From contig CBDCEX010000015.1 of NCBI GenBank assembly GCA_965216025.1, forward strand, positions 1-64,000: a stretch of 64,000 bases of DNA, written 5' to 3'. The position numbers and the translations under genes were made by a program. This document shows, piece after piece, positions 1-6,735 of the stretch; the stretch's first letter is position 1, and the number at the start of each line of letters is the position of its first letter. Source of the stretch: JADFQT01 sp965216025. GTDB taxonomy: Bacteria; Chloroflexota; Dehalococcoidia; Lucifugimonadales; UBA3495. The notes beneath the pieces are model-generated. The model worked only from the letters and a program-made list of their open reading frames with translations. It made no database searches and had not been told where the DNA came from.

Positions 1-393
1 TTCTTCGACGAAATCTTGGCCCAATTCCGGATATCTTCCGGGCAGGCGCTGCTGATGGGATTCTCCCAGGGCGGCGGCATGACTTACCGGTGCGGGCTGG
101 GCCGGCCCGAAGTTTTTGCCGGTCTGGTGGCCTTGAGCGCCTCACTGCCGGACCCCGATGTATTGAGGGGCAGGCTGCCCCAGCGCCGAGAGCAGCCAAT
201 CTTCATCGCCCACGGTCGAGCGGATCCCATGGTGTCCATGGAGAGTGCCAGAAACACCAGAAAGTTCCTGGAGCAGGAGGGTTATAGCCCCGACTACCAC
301 GAATACGACATGGGCCATGAGATTCCCCTGCCGGTGCTCCAGGATTTGATTCCGTGGATGACCGGGTTGTTGCCGCCCTACCGTAGCAGCTGA
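1..393 (+). CDS. Carboxylesterase/phospholipase-like alpha/beta hydrolase, 5'-truncated by window edge
   Basis: The reading frame is open from base 1, so the N-terminus lies outside the window. The nucleophile elbow GFSQGG lies near residue 20-25, the acid is probably the Asp in HGRADPMV, and the base is the His in MGHEI. This order and spacing match the carboxylesterase/phospholipase family of about 200-220 residues, which hydrolyses short acyl esters in the cytoplasm. About 130 residues are visible and the gene ends at a TGA at 391-393. It lies just outside the tRNA/integration site and is probably ordinary host sequence. The substrate cannot be deduced. Confidence 0.8.
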   Translation, partial: FFDEILAQFRISSGQALLMGFSQGGGMTYRCGLGRPEVFAGLVALSASLPDPDVLRGRLPQRREQPIFIAHGRADPMVSMESARNTRKFLEQEGYSPDYHEYDMGHEIPLPVLQDLIPWMTGLLPPYRSS

Positions 394-469
394 TCAATTC
401 CTCCCGCCGCCTTCACTTCGGGCTCCGCCGGGGCCTGCCCGGTATCCGGCCTTCTGGGTTGCCGGCGTG

Positions 470-498
470 TTGACAGGATGGGAACCAGGGCATACCAT
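470..498 (+). promoter_or_regulatory. Possible sigma70-type promoter upstream of the tRNA pair
   Basis: TTGACA at 470-475 is followed after 17 bases by TACCAT (4 of 6 matches to the -10 consensus). It lies about 130 bases upstream of the tRNA-Ala gene in an otherwise gene-free stretch (394-625). The -35 match is perfect and the -10 is weak, so this is only a candidate. Confidence 0.3.
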
Positions 499-625
499 TT
501 TCATACCAATTAATCGGGGAAGGAAGCCCGTTCCCCCATCAGTCTGGTGGCCGGTCCGCTCCACGGTTAACCCAGGTCAAGGGCCAGGCCTGGAGATCGA
601 TGGGGTTTCCTGAGCGCGCGGTCTA

Positions 626-698
626 GGGGATATAGCTCAACTGGGAGAGCGCGGCGTTCGCAATGCCGAGGTTGGGGGTTCGAGTCCCCCTATCTCCA
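626..698 (+). tRNA. tRNA-Ala (anticodon CGC)
   Basis: The cloverleaf can be drawn by hand. The acceptor stem GGGGATA pairs with TATCTCC, the D arm is GCTC/GAGC, and the anticodon stem CGGCG/TGCCG encloses the loop TTCGCAA (anticodon CGC). The T arm is GGGGG-TTCGAGT-CCCCC. The discriminator A is at 698 and a genome-encoded CCA follows at 699-701. The next tRNA begins 7 bases later, so the two are probably co-transcribed. Confidence 0.93.
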
Positions 699-705
699 CC
701 AACTT

Positions 706-778
706 GCCCCTGTAGCTCAGCGGATAGAGCGGCGGCGTCCTAAGTCGCGCGTCGGGGGTTCGAGTCCCTCCAGGGGTA
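706..778 (+). tRNA. tRNA-Arg (anticodon CCT), probable integration site
   Basis: The acceptor stem GCCCCTG pairs with CAGGGGT, the D arm is GCTC/GAGC, the anticodon stem GCGGC/GTCGC encloses loop GTCCTAA (anticodon CCT, reading AGG), and a T arm with TTCGAGT follows. No CCA is encoded. A tyrosine integrase gene starts 113 bases downstream. tRNA-Arg 3' ends are classic targets of P4-type integrases, so the 3' end of this gene is the likely attB/attL half. Confidence 0.92.
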
Positions 779-790
779 CTTTCTACCACC
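767..790 (+). other. Putative attL at the tRNA-Arg 3' end
   Basis: This segment covers the last bases of tRNA-Arg and 12 bases beyond. It is echoed with three mismatches and one gap at 10613-10635, just ahead of the second integrase gene. Both copies share the cores CCTCCAG and GTACTTT, then TACCAC. Equivalent positions ahead of two related integrases suggest attachment-site sequences of two tandem elements. Assignment as att is inference. Confidence 0.5.
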
Positions 791-837
791 AAATCCTATA
801 GCGTAAGTGCCCAATCTGATGTATAATTGTCCCATCC

Positions 838-876
838 GGTGGTATCCGGTGGTGGTATCTAAATAAGTCGGTGGTA
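838..876 (+). repeat. GGTGGTA repeats upstream of integrase 1
   Basis: GGTGGTA occurs at 838-844, 851-857 and 870-876, between the att candidate and the integrase start, with an inverted copy (TACCACC) at 784-790. The same heptamer occurs four times around the second integrase start and once just after integrase 1. These may be arm-type sites for the integrase N-terminal domain or an autoregulatory operator. A TATAAT at 822-827 could be the -10 of the integrase promoter, but no clear -35 is seen. Confidence 0.5.
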
Positions 877-891
877 TAAAGGGACGGTGAA

Positions 892-2100
892 ATGGGCAAG
901 CTAACGACAAAGGAAGTATCGACCAAATCCGCGCCAGGACGCTATGGAGACGGCAACGGGTTATACATGGTGGTATCTCCCGCCGGAACAAAGAATTGGG
1001 TCCAGCGGGTACGGATTGACGGCAAGCGGACAGACCGGGGATTGGGCGGCGTGGGCCAGGTGTCCCTTGCGGAGGCACGAAAGGCCGCAATCACCAACCT
1101 TGCCGCCCTCAAGCATGGGCGCAACCCTTGGGACAATCCCGAACCGGAGACGGCGGAACCTGCCGTCAATGCAATCCCCACCTTCGGTTACGCGGTCCAG
1201 GCGGTGTATGAGGCCAACCGCGAGGAATGGGGCGACAACACCGCAAAGCGCTGGCTGGCGCGGATGGTCCAGCATTGCGAAGCACTGGACGGGCGCGAGG
1301 TTGACGGAATCACGCGGCGGGAACTGGCAGACATCCTCACTCCCCTTCGCAAAGAACACCATGAAACCGCCCGTAAGGTCCGGCAAGGGCTGTCAAAGGT
1401 TTTTCGCTGGGTACGCGCCAATGACTACCGAGTTGACGATCCGGCGGATGATGCGCTGGGAGAGCTGGTAAGCAAGGTTAAGCACGTCACCCAGCACCGC
1501 GAGTCACTACCTTACGCCGACGTTGCAGGGGCCCTCCACAAAGTCCGATTCGGATATGCCCTTAGAACGACCGCCCTGGCCTTTGAATTTCTGGTACTCA
1601 CGGCGGCGCGGACGGGTGAAGTCCGGTTTGCCGACTGGAGCGAGATTGACCTGGACGCCGGTGTTTGGGAAATTCCGGCTGAACGGATGAAGGGGCGCCG
1701 GCCTCACCGCGTACCGCTGTCTGAACAATCCATAGCAATCCTTCGGACGGTCAAGTGGCAACCGGACCCCAACGCCGCCGATGATGACATTCACCAGTTG
1801 GTAGAGGCGGCCGGGTACGTATTCAGGATGCCCAACGGCAAGACGTTATCCGAGAATGCGTTTCTGAATCGTTGCAGGAAAGACAAGTTGGGTTGTGTTC
1901 CGCATGGCTTCCGCAGTAGCTTTAGGGGCTGGGCCAAGGCCGTACACAAGGCGCGGTGGGAGTCTATCGAGCTATCACTGGCCCACACGGTCGGCACCAG
2001 CGTTATGCAGGCGTATGACCATGACGATCTGCTAGAGGAAAGGCGCGAACTGCTACAATCGTGGTCTGACTACGTTTCCCCGTCGAAATCGCCATTCTGA
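892..2100 (+). CDS. int: Tyrosine recombinase/integrase 1 (P4 type, DUF4102 N-terminus)
   Basis: The 402-residue protein has the DUF4102-type arm-binding domain typical of P4-family integrases near residues 15-65 (GDGNGLY, then a run ending TDRGLGG). It is followed by a SAM-like core-binding region and a catalytic domain. The first catalytic Arg is in TAARTGEVRFADW, the H-x-x-R box is HGFRSSFRGWA, and the C-terminal His and nucleophile Tyr lie in LAHTVG and MQAYDHDD. It catalyses site-specific integration and excision, here probably at the adjacent tRNA-Arg. Start ATG 892 follows a purine-rich AAGGGACGG. It is related along its length to the second integrase at 10717 but clearly diverged. Confidence 0.93.
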   Translation: MGKLTTKEVSTKSAPGRYGDGNGLYMVVSPAGTKNWVQRVRIDGKRTDRGLGGVGQVSLAEARKAAITNLAALKHGRNPWDNPEPETAEPAVNAIPTFGYAVQAVYEANREEWGDNTAKRWLARMVQHCEALDGREVDGITRRELADILTPLRKEHHETARKVRQGLSKVFRWVRANDYRVDDPADDALGELVSKVKHVTQHRESLPYADVAGALHKVRFGYALRTTALAFEFLVLTAARTGEVRFADWSEIDLDAGVWEIPAERMKGRRPHRVPLSEQSIAILRTVKWQPDPNAADDDIHQLVEAAGYVFRMPNGKTLSENAFLNRCRKDKLGCVPHGFRSSFRGWAKAVHKARWESIELSLAHTVGTSVMQAYDHDDLLEERRELLQSWSDYVSPSKSPF

Positions 2101-2143
2101 TACAATGGTGGTACGCCCGCTACAATGGTGTGGTACGCCCGCT
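2101..2143 (+). repeat. Imperfect tandem repeat (about 21 bp x2) after integrase 1
   Basis: The unit TACAATGGTG(TG)GTACGCCCGC occurs at 2101-2120 and again from 2121 with a two-base insertion. It immediately follows the integrase stop, and the first copy contains the GGTGGTA heptamer also seen upstream of both integrases. It may be a second arm-site cluster. Confidence 0.5.
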
Positions 2144-2186
2144 GTGCTTTTGTTATACTACCGTAGGACGAAAAACACGAGGGTAC

Positions 2187-2423
2187 ATGGCCACAGTTGA
2201 TGAGCGGGTCCAGGTATTAGAGGAGAAAATGGGCGCCGTCGCAACCCAGAATGACGTTGGGACGGCAAAGAATACTGTGCTGTGCGAGTTAGGGGAAGTG
2301 AAAAAGCAGATGGAGTCGCGGCTGTATACCGCCCTCAGCGAGATGGAGGGACGGATGAAGAAGGAGATAAATAGCCGGTTCGACGAGGTGCTTGAGGCTA
2401 TCAAGAAGCACAGTCACCCCTAA
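2187..2423 (+). CDS. Small predicted coiled-coil protein
   Basis: The protein has 78 residues if it starts at ATG 2187, which follows a GAGGG Shine-Dalgarno sequence; the open frame extends upstream without a good start. The sequence is rich in Glu, Lys and hydrophobic heptads (RVQVLEEKM, ELGEVKKQMESRL, RMKKEINSRFDEVLEAI), suggesting a helical coiled coil over nearly its whole length. It lies between integrase 1 and a terminator, so it is probably co-transcribed with the integrase. No family was recognised. A structural or regulatory accessory role is possible but not shown. Confidence 0.55.
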   Translation: MATVDERVQVLEEKMGAVATQNDVGTAKNTVLCELGEVKKQMESRLYTALSEMEGRMKKEINSRFDEVLEAIKKHSHP

Positions 2424-2441
2424 CCTCGCAAATTTGCGAGG
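2424..2441. repeat. Perfect 18-bp palindrome
   Basis: CCTCGCAAATTTGCGAGG is a perfect two-fold palindrome directly after the stop of the coiled-coil gene and before a terminator. It lies at the convergence of the integrase transcript and the capsid operon and could be an operator or a recombination/packaging site. Function unknown. Confidence 0.6.
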
Positions 2442-2453
2442 ATAACGACACCA

Positions 2454-2490
2454 ATCCCGCCCTGTTCGTCCGGGGGGCGGGATTTTCTTT
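2454..2490 (+). terminator. Rho-independent terminator after integrase 1 unit
   Basis: ATCCCGCCC (2454-2462) pairs with GGGCGGGAT (2475-2483), giving a 9-bp GC-rich stem with a 12-base loop, followed by TTTCTTT on the + strand. It ends the integrase/coiled-coil unit. The T tract is on the + side only. The following 2491-2608 hold no gene. Confidence 0.8.
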
Positions 2491-2608
2491 GCCTTGTAAA
2501 GTGTGCATACTTGTGGCTATAGTAGTAAGGACACCTACACGAATGGAGGTAAGTATGGGTGCGGCAACGTAGCTCCCACTGAATCCCAAAGTAAATATCA
2601 GTTCGCAA

Positions 2609-3658
2609 TCAATCACCCGGCATCATCAGACCGGATACCGCTACAGCTTGGTCAAGAGCCATCCCGCCATCGACCATTGATTTGAAGCTCCGAGCGCGGC
2701 CCATCAGGTCAGCCGCCCTTAGCTCAACCCATGAAAGCGATATGGCATCTTCCAGCTTTGCCGACAGTTCCGCCTCAACCATCTTTCCTAGAGGCGCTAT
2801 CACGCCGAATAAGAGAAGCCGGTAGCTCTCCCGCGCCGTTGCCGCTCCAAGGCTGTCAAATAGCCCTGAGTTGAGCCCACAGGCCATCATAACCTCGCGG
2901 CTGGCCAGGTCCATCAGGTTGACCAATGATTGCGGCGGTGCGGCCCCGAATCGCTTTGTTTCTAGGTCAACGCCATTCGTTCCGGTGTTCCCCCAGTCCG
3001 AGTTTTCAACGAAGGCAACCCGCCCACGCGCGGCGGCTATATCTTCCCGCAAACTGGAAATGGTTTCGTCACCCCCATCAACAGGAACCCCCAAGATTGA
3101 ACCCTGGGGGCCGCTACTCTCGTTCGCAAGCGCGTTGACCGTCTCAGCCGAAAGCCTTCCAGCCAATGACGCCACTCCGATAGGGCTTAACCCGTGCCAG
3201 GGTCGCGCTGGCTCAGCATGGTAACGGAAATGACAGACGGCCGATGCTGGCATCGCCTCGTAAACCTCAGTCCCGCTTGGTGCGCTGAGCGTAACCCGGT
3301 ATAGCCATTCATCCGGCCTTGGCCCGCCATCAACGTCCCAGGAATCGGCGGGAAGCAATTGCAGCTTACCCCCCGTGGTGTCAATCAAAAACAGGCAATC
3401 GCCGCGCCGAATTAAAGTTCTGGCCAGCATTTCCAGGATGTAAGGATTCAAAGCGTTGGCAAGCATCGGCGGTCCAATGACTTCCGCAGCGGCAAACGCC
3501 CGCCCTATGACGCCGCAGCAGCCTTCTAGGGCCGCTGTAGCCAATGGTAGCGGTAGCGGCTTACCTTCCGCCCTTGCCAACAGTTGTTGCAGGAGCGTAT
3601 CGGTATAGCCACCACTTTCCCGCGTTTCCAGGTTGTCTTTAGTCCAGGGAAATTTCAT
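2609..3658 (-). CDS. Phage portal protein (HK97 family)
   Basis: The 349-residue protein shows the portal pattern: an N-terminal region with multiple Ala/Leu helices, a wing/stem segment with IRRGDCLFLID, the motif HGLSPIGVA, and a C-terminal part with LDLASREVMMACGLNSGLFD and a helical crown. Portal forms the dodecameric DNA gate of the procapsid. It is slightly shorter than the roughly 380-420 residues usual for HK97-type portals. It overlaps the upstream head-tail adaptor by 4 bases (ATGA), indicating translational coupling. Unusually, it is the last gene of the capsid operon, whereas in HK97-like phages it normally follows terminase. Confidence 0.85.
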   Translation of the reverse strand: MKFPWTKDNLETRESGGYTDTLLQQLLARAEGKPLPLPLATAALEGCCGVIGRAFAAAEVIGPPMLANALNPYILEMLARTLIRRGDCLFLIDTTGGKLQLLPADSWDVDGGPRPDEWLYRVTLSAPSGTEVYEAMPASAVCHFRYHAEPARPWHGLSPIGVASLAGRLSAETVNALANESSGPQGSILGVPVDGGDETISSLREDIAAARGRVAFVENSDWGNTGTNGVDLETKRFGAAPPQSLVNLMDLASREVMMACGLNSGLFDSLGAATARESYRLLLFGVIAPLGKMVEAELSAKLEDAISLSWVELRAADLMGRARSFKSMVDGGMALDQAVAVSGLMMPGD

Positions 3659-4014
3659 GTCGTGGATCCAATTTCAAGGTCCATCCAACGCCGCCGTTGA
3701 TCCATGTTGCGCCCGGTCACTTCCACGATGTTGAGACAATACCAAAGCACCACTCTACCCTCGGCGTTGCGTGTCCCATCGTTGACGGTCAATTGGTCGG
3801 CCTGGGCAAACTGCAACACGTCCAGCCATCGTATCCGATACGTACGCATGGCCTCAGTGCGCTTGCCGCCACGTTCAATTACTTGGATTAGGTCTTTATC
3901 CTGCCGACCGGCCCACACTGGCAAAAGCGCCTTGACACCATCTACGTATTCGCCGTGTTCGTCACGGTGCCCGCGCCCCTCATAGGTGATTGTGATTTCA
4001 CGGTCAAGCGGCAT
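3655..4014 (-). CDS. Putative phage head-tail adaptor (head closure) protein
   Basis: A 119-residue protein rich in beta-strand signatures (REITITYEGRG, MRTYRIRWLDVLQF, LWYCLNIVEVTGR). Size, the RxGxxR-type opening and the position next to connector and portal fit SPP1 gp16/HK97 gp7-type head-closure proteins that seat on the connector ring. It overlaps the connector gene upstream by 11 bases and the portal downstream by 4. The assignment rests mainly on context and fold pattern; no catalytic motif is expected. In a satellite this protein would be the docking point for a helper tail. Confidence 0.6.
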   Translation of the reverse strand: MPLDREITITYEGRGHRDEHGEYVDGVKALLPVWAGRQDKDLIQVIERGGKRTEAMRTYRIRWLDVLQFAQADQLTVNDGTRNAEGRVVLWYCLNIVEVTGRNMDQRRRWMDLEIGSTT

Positions 4015-4315
4015 CAGACACCCCCGCGCCGTGTTTCCGGTAGGGCATCAAAATCCGCTCCGCACCGCTGAAACGCATGGGGTTGGCGTAACGATCATTC
4101 ATTGGCGCGCTTGGTGCGTCGTAAGAGTACATCGCCAACCTGATAGCCGCTTCGTTCAAAATCGCGTCCGGTGTGGTGGAGTAGGCATCCCCTAAATGTT
4201 TCTCAATTGCGGCGGCAACGTAGAGAAGCAACCGCGCGGCTATCTCAGCTTCGCTACCGATGCCGCTTAATCGCAGCTCCGACCGCAGGTTGGAGACTAC
4301 CAGCGTTACAGGCAT
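4004..4315 (-). CDS. Head-tail connector (gp6-like) protein
   Basis: A 103-residue, mostly helical protein. It has the character of HK97 gp6-like connectors: an N-terminal LRSELRLSG segment, a central helix containing AARLLLYVAAAIEKHLG, and an Ala/Leu-rich helix beginning AILNEAAIRLAMY. Such proteins form the ring under the portal. The start ATG 4315 lies inside the end of the protease gene (10-base overlap), showing a tightly packed operon. The C-terminal tail RYANPMRFSGAERILMPYR resembles the extended arm of gp6 proteins. Confidence 0.65.
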   Translation of the reverse strand: MPVTLVVSNLRSELRLSGIGSEAEIAARLLLYVAAAIEKHLGDAYSTTPDAILNEAAIRLAMYSYDAPSAPMNDRYANPMRFSGAERILMPYRKHGAGVSDAA

Positions 4316-4896
4316 AGGAATAACCGCCTTGGCAGGAATAGTACCGCCGTAGCGTCCGTTTCTTCCCGGAGGTCAACCTGGGCATCTTGGTACGCGCCGG
4401 AAGTCACAACCGACCATTCCCTAACGACTGCCTGAAACACGCGCCGAATCTTAACGCCAGGGTTGCCGGGTTCGGGTATCAAATCCTCAGCACCTTGAAC
4501 AGCCGACATTGGCGGAACCGTGAATCCCGGAGAGAGCCCCGTCATGGTCCCGTTGGCTATCGCCTTTTCAGCGTCTGTAATCCAAGTTGGCGTTAGTTCC
4601 TCCGGCGGCAGGGTTGCCACAAAGCGTACGGCATCCGCCGAATCCTCAATAGCAAAGGTTCCCGCCGCGCGGCTGGCTATGGGCTTATCGAAACTATGGC
4701 CCACTAGAAAATCCATGCGGCGGGCAGGGTCGTTTATTGCAAAGGCGAAGGCATTGGGCATTATCATTTCCTTGCGTGTGACTCCACGATCCGCAACAAC
4801 CGCAAGGCTTGAATATTTGAATATTCCAGCAATAGAACGTGCGCCGCCAAGCTGCCTTATTTCAAGTTCTCCGGGCCATGCCGCGTATTCGTTCAT
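4306..4896 (-). CDS. HK97-family prohead protease
   Basis: The 196-residue protein has the expected catalytic His in FLVGHSFDKPIAS and the catalytic Ser region in GTMTGLSPGF, the spacing seen in U35-type prohead proteases. These cleave the scaffold (delta) domain of the major capsid protein during maturation. The N-terminus LEIRQLGG..IAGIF is also typical. It lies 2 bases after the putative decoration gene and overlaps the connector gene. The element 2 homologue at 20187 shares LEIRQ, VGHS and the (G)xSPGF block, so the two elements carry related maturation machinery. Confidence 0.88.
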   Translation of the reverse strand: MNEYAAWPGELEIRQLGGARSIAGIFKYSSLAVVADRGVTRKEMIMPNAFAFAINDPARRMDFLVGHSFDKPIASRAAGTFAIEDSADAVRFVATLPPEELTPTWITDAEKAIANGTMTGLSPGFTVPPMSAVQGAEDLIPEPGNPGVKIRRVFQAVVREWSVVTSGAYQDAQVDLREETDATAVLFLPRRLFLCL

Positions 4897-4898
4897 GG

Positions 4899-5180
4899 CT
4901 AATTATCCTCTAGGATTACGCGTACCGGAGTACTAGCGACAGCTAGCCAGGTGTTGCCGTCAACCGCGCCCGCGTATACCGTCATGATCCAGGATTCGCC
5001 CGGAGAGTACGGCCACACCGCGCCGTTAAGGTCTGTGGGTGCTAGCTCAGACACCGCGCGGTATACGGCGTATCGGCCAGCGTTAACCGCCCTTGCCTTT
5101 ATTGACGCACCATCGGCCACACCCAACAGCGCCGATATGTTGAGCGGCGTTGACGTGATGTTAAGTTCAAAGAGCGCCAT
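4899..5180 (-). CDS. Putative capsid decoration protein (unknown family)
   Basis: A 93-residue, strand-rich protein with no motif I recognise. It sits exactly between the major capsid gene (its ATG follows the capsid stop without spacing) and the protease. Element 2 has a similar-sized protein (19913-20197) in the same slot, with a similar N-terminal pattern (TSTP versus TDTP, then a short helix and strands containing a SELAPTD/SASAPTD block). Conserved position, size and beta-rich character suggest a head decoration or stabilisation protein. This is inference. Confidence 0.5.
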   Translation of the reverse strand: MALFELNITSTPLNISALLGVADGASIKARAVNAGRYAVYRAVSELAPTDLNGAVWPYSPGESWIMTVYAGAVDGNTWLAVASTPVRVILEDN

Positions 5181-6302
5181 TTACGCAACCTGTATAGAAC
5201 GGTACTCAAATCCGGCCTGGTCGATGATCTTGACAGCGAACATTGCAAAAGCGGTCAGAATCACCTCTCCAGTAGATGCGGCGGTTATTTCATCAAAAAT
5301 TATGTCCACCTGTTGCCATAGCGCGGAAACCATATTCCGGCGCATAGTACCTTTACTAACCAGTACCGCTTGAACGTCCGATGCCGGGGCGGGAATGTTG
5401 GCGGAAATGCGAACACCGCCGCTATTCATCAGCAGGTTCTCAACGGCGGAAATATCGCTGTTGGCGGTCCGGTAGGAAGCTCCACAATGCGCGTAGGTCG
5501 CCGCGCCCATCAACATCCGTACGGAGCTGGCTTGGTCGGCATAGCGACCGTCCAGCGTGTCGGAGTCGTAAAGCAATCCGCGATAGGTCGAGAAAGTAGC
5601 CTCAGCCGCACCGTCACCAGAACGTACGGTCAAGCCACCAGTCCCTAGCAATCCGTTGGTTCCTTGGATAACTTCCTTGTCTAGGCCATCCTGTAACCCC
5701 ATGCTCAGGTTTTCCCGTAGGTCCGAATCGAGAAGCAAAAAGCGGGCTTTGTCCTCCCTCGTATACCGGAGCGAAGCCTGGAGCCTGCGCGGGGTTAACG
5801 TCTCAGCCGTAAATACAGCGGTCGTTTCAGTGCCAGCCGCCGACCGCGCCGGAGTAGTAACGGTCAAATCGGAAGTCAAAATTGGGAATATTGCGTCACC
5901 AACGGATACCGTTTCTTGTGCGATTCCGAGAAACGCCGATTGACTCATTGGGAAAACATAGCGTAAGGATTCGTGCTGCATGGAATTAACAGTTGACGGG
6001 ATAGTGGCGGCGGCGCGTGTTTCAAGCTCAGGGTCGTCAAACCGCCGTAGCATGGCCAGCGGAATTGAGCGGATAGGCAACTGATAATGCTGTTGCAGTT
6101 CGGCTTCCGCGCCGGTGTGCTGTTGCTGTTCCGCGATGTTGGCGAGCATTTGGCCCACGTTGCCGCGCGCCAGCAACCGCCGCATATCGCGCCCCTCAGT
6201 GTCGTCTCTCGCTTCAATGGCAGGTGGGATTATATCGCCAGACACTATCAGCGCCCGCCGCCGCGTTTCAATGTCCTTACTTTCGTTTACCAGCCGTTCC
6301 AT
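5181..6302 (-). CDS. Major capsid protein, HK97 fold
   Basis: The frame from ATG 6302 gives 373 residues. Features of the HK97 fold are the N-arm/delta region rich in charged helix, a P-domain spine (VSVGDAIFPILTSDLTV, then SLRYTREDKARFLLLDSDLRENLSMGLQDGLD), the short GTNGLLGTGGL loop, and a C-terminal A-domain ending in a beta hairpin. The protein forms hexamers and pentamers of the capsid shell. The N-terminal coiled coil expected in the delta domain is present, but its first 35 residues are encoded in a different frame by the overlapping ORF at 6287-6406, so the capsid gene is either frameshifted or uses frameshifting (see findings). Confidence 0.88.
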   Translation of the reverse strand: MERLVNESKDIETRRRALIVSGDIIPPAIEARDDTEGRDMRRLLARGNVGQMLANIAEQQQHTGAEAELQQHYQLPIRSIPLAMLRRFDDPELETRAAATIPSTVNSMQHESLRYVFPMSQSAFLGIAQETVSVGDAIFPILTSDLTVTTPARSAAGTETTAVFTAETLTPRRLQASLRYTREDKARFLLLDSDLRENLSMGLQDGLDKEVIQGTNGLLGTGGLTVRSGDGAAEATFSTYRGLLYDSDTLDGRYADQASSVRMLMGAATYAHCGASYRTANSDISAVENLLMNSGGVRISANIPAPASDVQAVLVSKGTMRRNMVSALWQQVDIIFDEITAASTGEVILTAFAMFAVKIIDQAGFEYRSIQVA

Positions 6303-6406
6303 TTGGAGCGGTGTTCCTCGGATAGTTCGCCTTCCGTTGCGGCAAGGTCTGACAACCTGGACTTAATTTCACTAGAGCGAAGTTCTAACTTTTGAATGGG
6401 GAGCAT
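6287..6406 (-). pseudogene. Out-of-frame N-terminal part of the capsid delta domain
   Basis: A 39-codon ORF beginning ATG 6406 encodes KLELRSSEIKSRLSDLAA and then ELSEEHRSK. This continues naturally into the MERLVNESKDIE start of the capsid ORF if the ribosome steps back one base at the AAATGG overlap. The element 2 capsid protein has the matching helix in one uninterrupted frame. The ORF ends at TAA 6287-6289, overlapping the capsid ORF by 16 bases. It is either a degraded 5' end or a translationally coupled or frameshifted leader. Confidence 0.6.
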
Positions 6407-6444
6407 CTTATACCTCATGGGGATAGACTATTACTTTATAACCA

Positions 6445-6735
6445 TTATACGGCGTCTGGGTACTTTTCGGCAAGGAAATCTACCCATGCTACCTTTTCAG
6501 GGTGCGGCTTGGCGTTTTCAAGCGCGGTTTTCGCTATGTGGCAACCTCAACGGCGGCAGAGTGTTTGACAATTAGACGCCTCAAACACTCCGCCGCCATG
6601 CCCCTTTATATGATCGACTTCGAGGATTCCAGCTCTTTGGCAGACGCAACAGCGATACCCATCACGGTCCAGGATGGTCAACCGAAATTGCTTCCACCGC
6701 TTTTGATTCGGGATTGCGCCCTTGCGCCAGCTCAA
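6445..6735 (-). pseudogene. Phage HNH endonuclease with in-frame TGA
   Basis: The N-terminal ORF (TTG 6735, overlapping the terminase stop as TTGA) encodes RDGYRCCVC, then EVDHIKGHGGG, then SNCQTLCRR: the first zinc knuckle, the catalytic His and the N of HNH. A TGA stop at 6547-6549 interrupts the second CxxC. The same frame continues with GCHIAKTALE and another 24 residues to TAA at 6445-6447. Relative to the family, six extra bases including the stop lie between the two cysteines, consistent with a GTTGAG/GTTGCC partial duplication. HNH proteins next to terminase stimulate cos cleavage in HK97-type phages. Confidence 0.75.
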
